The translations under genes were made by a program, and so were the position numbers. DNA of 64,000 nt. It comes from Pseudophaeomoniella oleicola (lineage: Eukaryota; Ascomycota; Eurotiomycetes; Phaeomoniellales; Phaeomoniellaceae). The notes beneath the pieces are model-generated. The model was not told where the DNA came from and did no database searches. It worked only from the letters and a program-made list of their open reading frames with translations. Shown here one piece after another: positions 54,775 through 64,000 of the stretch; positions within the stretch are counted from its first letter, which is position 1, and the number at the start of each line of letters is the position of its first letter. Location: the NCBI GenBank assembly GCA_003868215.1, contig QWDQ01000018.1:310001-374000 (forward strand), in the 5' to 3' direction.

Positions 54775-56848
54775 CGTGATTTACCTTATCGGTGTGTTAT
54801 TGCAAGCGAGCAAGAGAAAGGAAAGAGGATGTTGGCCCCGGTGGCAGCATACCATAGTGATCAATAGAAACACTGAATTCCTACTATAATATAATAACAT
54901 TTGCCTGAAAGACAGGACCGTTTACATAGAAGGAGAGAATTGGGTTGGGAATAATTGGGATTACAACGGACGGGACACGGACCGTGAGGGAGAGGGAGGG
55001 AAGAAGCGGAAGGGGGAATGCGTATCCTCTTTTTCCTTTGACCTAGTATTAATTAACTACAGCATGTACATTATGTAGGTACGCAAAGTAGATACTGTAA
55101 GAAGTATCTTTGAAATGAAAATAAGACGTCAGTAGTTCAGAATTTATATGTAATATATAAAAGCCTCAGAAACACAAGCTGTCCTTCCTATCTTTACCAA
55201 GAAAAGGGAATAAAGGTGATATTCCCACTGACCACGATTTCGGGTGTGGACATTAAACATCATGTGTCCCCTTTTCATATCCACTCCCACCCTCCTCCAT
55301 CGTCATCACCACCACCACCTCGGTCCCTCTTATCGTGTCTCTCAGGGATGATACCGCTACGTCCTACGTATGTACTTTGGGGAAGGCTCGACCTGGCCCT
55401 GGTTCCTGCATGCACGCACAGGCCAAGTCCTCGCCTGGCCCATAGTTCTTTTGGTCAATGCGGTATCTAGGTTGCTAATGTAGTAATGTAGTGACGATTG
55501 TTTTCCCTCGGAAACCCTGTGGACAGGTAGCGAGAGGGGGAAACCCGGCTGCTGGGATGTGGCCGGACCGCTTTTCTGATAGGTCTGATATGCATCTGTT
55601 GATGCTGATTGGTAGAGACGTTTCGGGTATGTGCATTGATTATGTGCATGTGTGCATGTGTGCATTTGGGGTCAAGTACTTTTGTAGGTGTACTTACAGT
55701 GTGATACTTTCAGCTGTCGTTGATTCGCGTTGTCTACAGCACTGTGCAGGAGAGGCTGAACATAGATTGGATATAGAGATATCCAGCCCGTAAGTACACT
55801 GTGCCAAAAGGTGCTCGCTGCATATCACTCACCACCTGATCACTTCTATTGTATTCATTTCAGGGATGTGTTGCTGACCGTTGTGCTCTAAATTTGGCGT
55901 CACACACATTCAGTACGTGAACTTAATAACAGTGTTTTCGATGGGCGCTTAATGTGTTCATACTTACTGTAGTCTACGTAGAAAGTGTATGTGAGTAAGC
56001 TCATCACCTGCATGAACTTTCTCAACCTTTACCCCGGTTTGTTTCCGCAGCATGTACCCGTCCGTTACTTTCATGCAAGGACGGCAGAGAGCGACTCGAT
56101 AGAGAAAATGCCACGGCTCTAAGTTTAGATGAGTGCTGCATTGCCAGTGAGCCATAGACTGTACATTCCCCACGTATCCAGTCGTGCAGATGCAGATGCA
56201 AGTAAGATGAAAAGAGATGCTGCCGCTTGTATTGAAGACGTTTCACTTAGGGAGCCACCGCATGACTCGAGATTGGGATGCAGCATTGACTCTCCATTGT
56301 CGTCCATGTTTTTCCTTGGCAGGATATGAGGCTGGAAAGGTGATTATCGTCGTACCATTTGCTCCCCCACTGTTTCGGTTTTCGTCATGTTTTGTGATCG
56401 GGGCGGTATTATTGTTTCGCAGGCCTTACAAGACGTAGGGTCTTGATACTGCCAGAGCTTAGTTACCTTGTCTTTGATGATGGCTTTCTCCATCGGTTCC
56501 AGTTGTTCGCCTTTTTGATGGCCAATGTTTGATATGCCGGTCACAAGTCAAAATCATTAGCATGCTCTATCAAATTTGGCAGTCATGCCTATTAGAGATG
56601 CAGCGCGAAGGAGAACACTGATCCATTGCTTCTTAGCCATTGTCAGCAATGGCCACATCTGTTGAGAAATAGGACTCTGGTTCCGACAACAAGGAGTTCA
56701 ATCCAGTCTCGCTTTGAGCACTCCTTGGAATGTCAGTGACAGCATCTAGGCGGACACAAGTCGCGAAAAGACGTCACATTAGCTTCGTTGTGAGAGCACC
56801 TTCGATGACCAGTCGAAGCCAGTTTTGAATGAATATGCCATGGCGTTA

Positions 56849-57130
56849 CTATATGCCGTCATCGTGCTTCAATGTTATATCTTCAAGATGATTCCAGTGC
56901 TCAGGCGGATCGTCTTCATTCGGACATCGAGCAGAGTGCGAGCACCACATCTGCAACACGACGTCTGTGGACGCTCCAAAGCCAATCCTCAATAAGCTGT
57001 CAAAGTCCATGTGCAGATTATATTCCGGAGTAGGCCGTTCTCCTTCGAAACAATGGCATCTCGCAGCATAGACACCCCTGAGTCCACCACCGTCATGGAA
57101 CCATGGTAGATGTGATGTTTCATGACCTTC
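56849..57130 (-). pseudogene. coding-like relic or unannotated exon, ankyrin-like upstream
   Basis: A 93-codon open frame runs from 57130 down to a stop at 56849. Its composition is protein-like, with ordered motifs such as PWFHDGGGLRGVYAARCHCF and LLRIGFGASTDVVLQMW. It starts right after an acceptor-like CTTTAG with a TCTAACC branch-like site 17 nt upstream. Just before that, in the same strand, HKLVCCGDINIVYELLNAI resembles an ankyrin repeat. The next frame downstream (AMAYSFKTGFDWSSKVLSQ) also looks coding but is in another phase. I could not assemble a complete gene: no start exon and no closing phase was found. A decayed host gene or a real multi-exon gene are both possible. Confidence 0.35.
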
Positions 57131-57492
57131 CTAAAGTCGATTTTGGTTAGATATTATAGCATTTAGCAGCTCGTAGACAATGTTTATGTCTCCGCAACAG
57201 ACAAGCTTATGCAAACTTCAAAGCAGCCACGGTTGATGTCTCTGTGACTTAGACAGCGAGACTGGCTGGCTGAGTCTGATTTCATGTTCAAGAAGCTGTC
57301 TCTCCATTCTTGGCAACATCAGCCGGAGTTTTCTGAGAGTGGCAAGACGTGGCGATGATGACTTGCATTCAACAGCGGGTGCGTGCGAAGGAAGGAGCAT
57401 TTGAGACACGGGACATGGCTTCAACGGTGCGCCCGCAATTGCCGCAGGTTCTCGTCATGGCTCGATGGATGGTCTGTCGAAAAGTGAGTGTT

Positions 57493-57504
57493 TACTACGT
57501 AGTA
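57493..57504. promoter_or_regulatory. 12-bp palindrome TACTACGTAGTA
   Basis: First of four exact copies spaced over 1.3 kb (57493, 58030, 58383, 58800). It lies just upstream, on the minus strand, of the coding-like relic near 57 kb. Confidence 0.45.
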
Positions 57505-58029
57505 AGGTGTACACGTAAGTAGTAGTTATAGAGCCTTGGCCACTGTCTGAACGCCTCTCTGTTTAGTTTGGCTATCAATCTCGCAAGCAGGTCGACTCCG
57601 CTTCATATTCCGATATCCGATACAAGACGTACGTACTACGGTAGTAGCTAACAAGGAGGACCAAGGAACCCCAGAGTTGTTGCTTGCACACAGATCTACG
57701 TACCGGCGAGCTAGACTTCAAGCTGTCGCTTTCGGGACCTCAACGTTGCCTATCTGGATACGGTTCTTCACTTGGCAGACTTACATCGAATCTCGATTCC
57801 TTTGTCTCTTGAGAACCGAGGGGGTCATTATCTGGTGATTAGCTGCTTGGGAAGTGTCGGGGAAAGTTACCGGCCCTGCTTTGGTGGGACTAAGGTACGT
57901 GCGGGCTACGACGTTAAGCGACGAGGCGACCGCTGTCGTAGTAAAACGGCTCCCAGTATTCCCAATGGGGAACTTGTTATCGGTGTCTTTCGATTATCGA
58001 CTATTTATCTACAATACGACGTAGTAAGT

Positions 58030-58041
58030 TACTACGTAGTA
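58030..58041. promoter_or_regulatory. 12-bp palindrome TACTACGTAGTA
   Basis: An exact copy preceded by a partial one (ACGTAGTAAG near 58019-58028), so the two together form a longer array in the 57.5-58.8 kb cluster. Confidence 0.45.
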
Positions 58042-58382
58042 TGCCCTTCTCCTCTCACACAATCCCTCTCCATCTCCCTGGTCCAGAGACTCTACTGATA
58101 AGCTTCCACAAAGAACTTCCATTGCCATTCTGCTGCATTGTTCCCTTCCAAGAGGATTCGTCTAGAAGGAGTCTGTTGTGCACCTTGCGTTGGTACTTAT
58201 GAATACAATCCAGTAAGAGATGAGCCAGAGAAACATCTGTTCGGGAGTATGCTTGTGTAACAGGATATCCGCCTGGATGATGCCTAGACTATCTAAGAGC
58301 AAAGCCGATACATTTGGTTCCGTTTCTTGATGGCGGCGTGATCCAACCCCTTCTCTTCCTCCGAGGTAACCTCAAGTTCAGC

Positions 58383-58394
58383 TACTACGTAGTA
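58383..58394. promoter_or_regulatory. 12-bp palindrome TACTACGTAGTA
   Basis: An exact copy in the cluster upstream of the Zn2Cys6 regulator, about 920 bp before its start codon. Confidence 0.45.
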
Positions 58395-58799
58395 TTTCTG
58401 GGGTTTCAGTGCCTATGAAGGCCCTACAATCAATTGATGAGATAGGCATGGTCGGAGTCGGGATGACCGAAGAGAAGGGAACGCCTACAGTAGTTGGACA
58501 GTGAACAGGGGAAGCCTAAACGTGTGGAAACCTTCCAAGCATTGCCGAACGGAGTCAGGAAGCATCGTTATCTGGATGACAAGCCATTGGAAGTAATGGT
58601 AATCGTAACTCTTAGCATACCCAAAGCACAGTGTGTATGTGTGCTCACCAGTCTCTCGAACCCCGGCGCTGTGACGGTATGCCAATCTGCCATCTAGACC
58701 ACCGATGCCATCAGTATCCATGTCAGCCGACGTTGCAATTATAATCTGCAAAGAAGCATGATATCTCGCTGGAGAAAGGTGTCGTCGTCCAAATCATGA

Positions 58800-58811
58800 T
58801 ACTACGTAGTA
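58800..58811. promoter_or_regulatory. 12-bp palindrome TACTACGTAGTA
   Basis: The copy nearest the Zn2Cys6 regulator start, about 510 bp upstream, so a regulatory role for this copy is at least possible. Confidence 0.45.
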
Positions 58812-59318
58812 CAATTGTCCTTATCTGCCGAGCTGCGCCTCACAGGATATTTCATCCCCTAGGACCCATCTCCCATCCCCTAAAATCCCCAACTCTGCTA
58901 CCGGCGCTTTTGGCTTTACTGGTGTCGGGTCTAACGACTTAACTCCAAAGTGTACTACCACTTAGGTCACGCCTCCCCGTGCGATCTCCTCCATCTTAAG
59001 TGGTTTGTGCCCTGCTCATCTCCCGAACCCATGGCGATATCGATTCCCAAACTGTACCGTCTGCCCTTATCATATATGATCTGTTGCCTTGAGTGAAATC
59101 ATCCCACTCCAATAAAGACTTGTGGTGGCGACGGAGCAAATACCAGTCGGGCGTGACAATTGCAGCAATCGTATCGCATTGCGTTTAAACCTTCAACTTT
59201 GACGGACGACCACACTGAGGTGGTGCCCAAGGTTCTCAAATTCAACGTCAGCATTGTTTGATCTCAGATTCGATATGCAGTGAGATCGTACGATAACACC
59301 GGCATCGCTTCAGCGACA

Positions 59319-62000
59319 ATGGCCTCTACCTCTTCTCTTGACCAATCTGCGTCCGCCGAAAACCAATCGCAACCTCGCAAAAGGCGAAGGAGGGCACCTG
59401 CGGCTGGTGCTGCCGATGATTGCTTCACGTGTTCAAATTTAGGAATCATTTGCGACCGGAGACGGCCGTATTGCTCCCAGTGTCTCAATGAAGGCAAGGA
59501 CTGTACTGGCTATAAAACAACATTGACATGGGGAGTGGGTGTCGCAAGCCGAGGGAAATTGAGGGGTTTATCTCTGCCTGTCGTTGGCACAGCGAAAGTG
59601 CCGCATACATCAAAGTCCACCAAGAAGAAGAATTCAACGCCATTTGAAGGGGGTAATATAAGCAATCCAACGCAGTCTCATCGGACTGCAGCAGTCAAGT
59701 CCGATGCGAGCGCACCCAATATTCCGCGGCCATCTCCTGGACGGGGGCGACGTCCCAGTGGCCACGAGTCAATCGGCTCTACCTCTGCTCTCGCTCCTGG
59801 CCCTGCTTCCTGGCAAGATCAGGCCCAATCTCACATGTCCAGACCGCTAGACATTCCGAGCGTACAGCAGAAGCATCCAATGCAACCACCACCTCTGCAT
59901 ACCACACAGATGCCAGTTTCAAATTCCTACGAGGGACCTACCGGCCCGGCATCTGCGTCATCCTTGGGAGGCTTCAGCAACTTTTCTTTCCCTTCTCCTG
60001 CCTTGTATTCTGCGACATCAGATAACAGCAATTACCTGAACATGGCCTCTTCAACCAATACGTCGCCTATGTCCTTAGCGAATATAGTACCCAATTTTGG
60101 TCAACCGATAGATCAAATTTGGGCGCAGTCCCAGATGGAGTCTGTCATGGGCAACACAGTGTCCGAATTCGGAGGTCTCTCACATGAAGATGATTCATAT
60201 ACTCAGTCTTCGCCTACTATTTTCCAGGAACCATCAGCCATGAAATCAGAGAGAAAGGAGGAGACTGAAATCGACGAGGTTGTCTATGGAAACATAGCTT
60301 TCGATAACGGAGGCCAGCCAAAATATGAGCCGACTTTCCTGGATGACGCTTTCTCAGAAGACAGCATGATGATTTCGCCATTCTCAAACATTGCCATAGG
60401 AAAGACGCCAAGGATGCAATACCTTATTAATTACTATGCGGAGGTCATATCGCCTGTGATCGTTGCTTTTGATGGTCCTAATAACCCATATCGAACACAT
60501 ATCTTGAGGTTGGCAATGGAAAGTGAAACGCTGCAACATGCTATCGCGGCTCTTTCTGCAAGCAACCTTCGACAGAGACGGGACAATAATGTGCTCGTCT
60601 CTACCGGGAAGACACTGCCAGCAAGAAGGTCTTCGATGGCGCATTCTGCATTGACAAACAAATCCTGGCAGTCCGGCGTTGCGATGATCAACCCGGAAGA
60701 CCAAGCGAGGGAAGAGCTGCTACATAAGAGCATCTCCATTCACACCCTGAATAGCGCCCTCGCAGATCCGGTACGGCGGAAGGATGACTCGATACTAGCC
60801 ACTTTGTTGATCCTCTGCCTTTTCCACATCTGTGACTCCGGGGTAGCAAAATTCCAAACCCAGTTCGCCGGTGTGAAAAAGTTGTTGAGCCTGCGTTCGG
60901 CGGAATTGGCAGCATCAAACACCAACGCTTCTTCGTCACTGTCAAAGGAAACCAGTTGGTACACGAGAATGTTTACCTGGTTTGACGCGTTTACAGCGAC
61001 TGTCAATAACCGAGAGGGTCAACTTCAGGGCAATTATCTCGATATCTCGTCATTGTCCGATGAAGAGTGGGCCCTCGAGAATCTCGCTGGCTGTGATGGT
61101 CGTCTCTTCAAGATCATCGCTAAACTAGGACGTCTCAATGTCCTCAGTAGAAACGGATCAGTAGATCCCGACTCATCGCTATCTCAACCGCAAGTTCCCC
61201 ATCCACACCCATTTGCCCATCTGGATGGAAATGGCTGGACTGAGATGGTGCCACCATCCCCTACTCCGCTATTCGCTATGCCTGCGCCATTACACGTCTC
61301 CCCTACGTTCGGTGACTCGCCGATCTCCGACTTGGAAGGTGTCAGCCCACCTCTTGAAGACAATCGTCCTCAGCAGTTTTGGGACGAATGGACCTCGATT
61401 CGCACGGCCCTTTTGCAGTGGCACCTGTCGGCTTCGTCGCCAATCTTCTCTCCCTCTACTCCAACTTCCACGCTTCCTCTCTCCTTGACTCTCGACCAGA
61501 AAGCCGATCTGCTCAATATCTCGGAATCATTCCGATATTCGGCTCTTTTATACCTTGAACGTTTGGCCCGTCCATTTTTACCGTCTTCCGATCCACAAAT
61601 TCAATCCTGGGTATCTAGAGCTTTGAACTATATCAAGCTTGTCAAGAGCGACGTCTACCTGCTGTGGCCACTATTCATCACGGGAAGCGAATGCGTGAAG
61701 GACGAAGACAGGCAGTGTATCAGACAACGTTGCTTGGATATCCAGAAAGATTCCGGTTTCATGAACAACTGGAGCACTCTCGAGTTACTAGAGAAGGTCT
61801 GGGCCCGCTCTCCTAGTAGAGAGGTTGCCGGGACAGACTCGGACAGTACCGTCAGAATTGGCACGAAGAGGAAGGCTGCTAGTCCCCCTTCCCCCACGGG
61901 TCCGAGCAGTAAAAAACCTATGGATACTCAGGAAGAAGGATTTCGGTGGAAGATGGTCATGGACTCAGAGAAGAATGAGGGGGAATACATTGTTGTCTAA
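59319..62000 (+). CDS. Zn2Cys6 fungal transcription factor
   Basis: An 893-residue single-exon protein. The binuclear zinc cluster is C35-X2-C38-X6-C45-X6-C52-X2-C55-X6-C62, preceded by a basic patch (PRKRRRRAP). Residues 70-340 are Ser/Pro/Gln-rich and probably disordered. From about residue 365 a helical regulatory domain begins (MQYLINYYAEVISPVIVAFD, LRLAMESETLQHAIAALSAS, LHKSISIHTLNSAL), matching the fungal-specific transcription factor domain 2 type. The C-terminus ends in a charged, Lys-containing tail. Such proteins bind DNA with paired CGG-type sites and control metabolic or secondary pathways; the target is unknown. The frame is open to 59280 upstream but without an ATG, so the ATG at 59319 is used. 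Its own promoter region carries two TACTACGTAGTA copies within 1 kb. Confidence 0.94.
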   Translation: MASTSSLDQSASAENQSQPRKRRRRAPAAGAADDCFTCSNLGIICDRRRPYCSQCLNEGKDCTGYKTTLTWGVGVASRGKLRGLSLPVVGTAKVPHTSKSTKKKNSTPFEGGNISNPTQSHRTAAVKSDASAPNIPRPSPGRGRRPSGHESIGSTSALAPGPASWQDQAQSHMSRPLDIPSVQQKHPMQPPPLHTTQMPVSNSYEGPTGPASASSLGGFSNFSFPSPALYSATSDNSNYLNMASSTNTSPMSLANIVPNFGQPIDQIWAQSQMESVMGNTVSEFGGLSHEDDSYTQSSPTIFQEPSAMKSERKEETEIDEVVYGNIAFDNGGQPKYEPTFLDDAFSEDSMMISPFSNIAIGKTPRMQYLINYYAEVISPVIVAFDGPNNPYRTHILRLAMESETLQHAIAALSASNLRQRRDNNVLVSTGKTLPARRSSMAHSALTNKSWQSGVAMINPEDQAREELLHKSISIHTLNSALADPVRRKDDSILATLLILCLFHICDSGVAKFQTQFAGVKKLLSLRSAELAASNTNASSSLSKETSWYTRMFTWFDAFTATVNNREGQLQGNYLDISSLSDEEWALENLAGCDGRLFKIIAKLGRLNVLSRNGSVDPDSSLSQPQVPHPHPFAHLDGNGWTEMVPPSPTPLFAMPAPLHVSPTFGDSPISDLEGVSPPLEDNRPQQFWDEWTSIRTALLQWHLSASSPIFSPSTPTSTLPLSLTLDQKADLLNISESFRYSALLYLERLARPFLPSSDPQIQSWVSRALNYIKLVKSDVYLLWPLFITGSECVKDEDRQCIRQRCLDIQKDSGFMNNWSTLELLEKVWARSPSREVAGTDSDSTVRIGTKRKAASPPSPTGPSSKKPMDTQEEGFRWKMVMDSEKNEGEYIVV

Positions 62001-62966
62001 ATAAGCGGAGAGAGGGGTACCCTTGTTTCTTTTTTTGCGGAAATCCATAACGAGGCTACGACATATGTGACTGGTTGATCTTTCTTGGAATTCAAAGGAA
62101 TGTATGAAGAGCTGGAAAACATGCGACGCTTGGCAACCTGATGAGCTTCTGCAAATGATCGAATGAGACAATGGTGATGAGATCCATAGCATCCACCTAC
62201 CGTACATATATATATGCCTGGTATGTATACATATAAGCACCGATTCCTCAAGAATTGGCCTGATCCAGTAAACAAGGCTGTGCTGCTCATATGATTCGAT
62301 CTGTGTTTGATCCTTGCCTTCGGACGGGGAGGACAATGACTCGAACAACACAATGTAGAATATACTTACAGGTAAGGTAGGGTATGTATAGAATTAATAT
62401 CTACAAGAGCCATACGATGGCCAGTCGCTCTCAGGGGACGCCGCCGAAATCATCTGCTTTGCCTTGTTGATAATGAATCTGGCGATGGAGATCGTACAGT
62501 AGTCTCGGTGCCGTAGTAAGTCATCGATCGATCGACGTAGTTTACTGAAGAGCGGATGCTTGCATTAGGGGCCTATTCTCAGTCTCAGGGTCTTTTGACT
62601 AAAAGTTTGCTCTTTTGCTTGTCTGCCGAGCCTGGCCCCTCCACCTAAGTCCAAACACATGGCGTCACTGTTGATTAAGCCGAACCAAATCTTCTTTGAC
62701 ATACTTTCACATGTGGACCGAATAACGTTGAGCAGTACCCAGGAGTGTCAATGCTTAGTGGTACAGCAGTTTTGATCCCCAACGTCAATCTCTTCAGTGC
62801 ATCGAGGGGTTCATTCTTGTCAAGACTTCTTCCTCTGCGATCGACATAAGTTCTACAGTCTCTCCTGCCTTCCCATACAGTGAGTGTCTCGAGGAGAAAC
62901 CTCTTGATCAACCCGTTAGCTATCTACCCCGCGCAACTGCGATAAGCAGCGCTCTCCATCGCCATC
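62001..62966. other. intergenic between regulator and ALDH
   Basis: About 970 bp. Minus-strand frames of about 120 codons (61965-62351 and 61997-62353) overlap each other and the 3' end of the regulator gene; both are rejected. A TCGATCGATCGACGTAGT stretch lies near 62523. The last few hundred bases are the probable promoter of the aldehyde dehydrogenase gene. Confidence 0.5.
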
Positions 62967-64000
62967 ATGTCTCTGGCTACTGAAACCTTGACCACCATCT
63001 CCCCTACGACCAACAAGCCGATTCTCAGACGAGTCGCTGCTCCTCCGCAGGATATTGCTCTTGTGCCGTCAATTGCGCAGAGTGCCTTTCGTTCGTTTCG
63101 CAAGTCGCACCCCACCCTTGCTTCCCGCCAGGAGATCGTCAAGAAAGCCCTAAAGATATTGGGAGACAGGCAGGATGAACTGGCAAAGGAGCTTACCGAG
63201 CAGATGGGACGGCCCATTGCTTATACAGGAAAGGAAATAGCCACCGCTGTGAAGAGAGGAGAGTATCTCAACAGTGTTGCGGCCGAAGTGCTGGAAAACA
63301 ATGTCCCTGGACAGGAAGAGAAGGGGTTCAGAAGGTATATCAAAAGGGAACCAGTAGGAGCAGTGCTTATAATCTTCGCGTGGAACGTAAGTTTCGCTTG
63401 ACCATGACGAACACTGTCATTGACGCTGACGGTCCAAGTACCCATACCTTATCCTGGTGAACTCCTTGATTCCAGCGATTCTCGCAGGTAACACCGTCAT
63501 CCTCAAACCCTCTCCTCAAACACCCACCGTCGTTGAACACATGGCACGTATCTTCTCAGAAGCAGGTCTGCCTTCAAAGGTCATACAATATTTCCATTGC
63601 GGTTCAATAGTCAACCTTGAGGCTATTGTTCGATCACCGAAAATCGACCATATCTGTTTTACTGGCTCAGTTGCAGGTGGTGTTGCTGTTCAGAGGGCTG
63701 CAGCTGATCGGATCGTAAACGTTGGTCTCGAGCTTGGTGGGAAAGATCCAGCGTACGTCCGTGGGGATGTTGACCCAGCTTGGGCCGCAGAGGAAATAGT
63801 TGACGGCGCCATTTTCAATTCGGGTCAAAGTTGTTGCGCCATCGAACGCGTATACGTACACACGGATGTCTATGATAGCTTCCTTGAGGAGGTTAAGAAA
63901 GTCCTCTCCAACTACAAGGTCGGAGATCCATTTGACAAATCTACACATATCGGTCCAGTCATCTCCAAGCGAGCAAAAGACACTATCCTTGCACAGATCA
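62967..64000 (+). CDS. aldehyde dehydrogenase, 5' part (runs off window)
   Basis: Exon 1 is 62967-63386 (140 codons), a 52-nt intron (63387-63438) follows, and exon 2 from 63439 stays open to the end of the window. The intron splits the conserved FAWN/YPY block between codons. ALDH hallmarks present are NTVILKPSPQTP, FTGSVAGGVAVQ, VGLELGGKDPAYV with the general-base Glu at residue 238, and FNSGQSCCAIERVYV with the catalytic Cys at about residue 272. The enzyme oxidises an aldehyde to an acid with NAD(P)+. The GQSCCAIER form and the lack of an obvious presequence suggest a cytosolic enzyme of the broad ALDH superfamily; the substrate is not clear. The 3' part lies outside the window. Whether the neighbouring Zn2Cys6 gene controls it is unknown. 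Confidence 0.93.

Larger units (their letters stand above)
52887..59318. other. 6.4-kb gene-poor, low-complexity region
   Basis: The largest stretch without a firm gene. It holds poly-C (54195-54206), G-rich tracts (about 54533-54553), CATCATCAT runs, ACATACATAC runs, a TACCTAGGTA palindrome (54765-54774) and four exact TACTACGTAGTA palindromes between 57493 and 58811. A coding-like minus-strand relic lies at 56849-57130. The base composition swings between T/C-rich and A/G-rich blocks. No transposon ends or target duplications were recognised. Confidence 0.55.

Noticed and set aside
58651-58685. GGGGTTCGAGAG on the minus strand, like a tRNA T-loop
   Set aside because: No matching acceptor stem, anticodon arm or A-box could be found around it.

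Overview
The window looks like nuclear DNA of a filamentous ascomycete (Pezizomycotina). Genes lie on both strands. Introns are short, mostly 44-63 nt, with GT..AG ends and CTAAC/CTGAC-like branch sites. The protein families fit: a HET-domain protein, a Zn2Cys6 regulator, an NCS1 permease, a JAMM-type COP9 subunit, Ase1 and Mic19. I recognised no virus-like element, rRNA, tRNA or CRISPR array. The order or species cannot be fixed from sequence alone.

Layout. 1-1434: gene-poor, with a 27-bp minisatellite. 1435-11891: mitochondrial serine hydroxymethyltransferase (+), HET-domain protein (+), small membrane protein (-), G-patch/DUF4187 protein (+), NCS1 permease (-). 11892-13967: intergenic. 13968-18259: three genes in tandem on the minus strand, for HEI10 (meiotic RING protein), XAP5/FAM50 and Fip1 (3'-end processing). 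18761-23062: an MFS transporter and a phenol 2-monooxygenase-type flavoprotein, both on plus. 23460-23996: Hsp10, four exons. 25375-28892: an unrecognised 1140-residue fungal protein that needs two introns removed. 29932-34642: sulfite reductase beta subunit. 35838-38278: Mic19 and COP9 signalosome subunit 5, both minus. 39071-41742: Ase1/PRC1. 42632-47666: GGQ release-factor-like protein, seven-exon aquaporin, five-exon SDR, all minus. After 47.7 kb gene density falls sharply. Only a conserved fungal protein of unknown role (51783-52886), a Zn2Cys6 regulator (59319-62000) and the 5' part of an aldehyde dehydrogenase (62967 to the window edge) are clear. The 52.9-59.3 kb stretch holds low-complexity DNA, a coding-like relic near 57 kb and a cluster of a 12-bp palindrome.

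Most genes are unrelated housekeeping functions: one-carbon and sulfur metabolism, mitochondrial chaperone and cristae structure, mRNA processing, cytokinesis, meiosis. The only pair that might work together is the MFS transporter with the aromatic hydroxylase. Splice models were derived by hand from reading phase, splice sites and family likeness; they were not checked against RNA. I found no clear new multi-gene system. The best leads are the repeated palindromes, the 57-kb relic and the large unrecognised gene.
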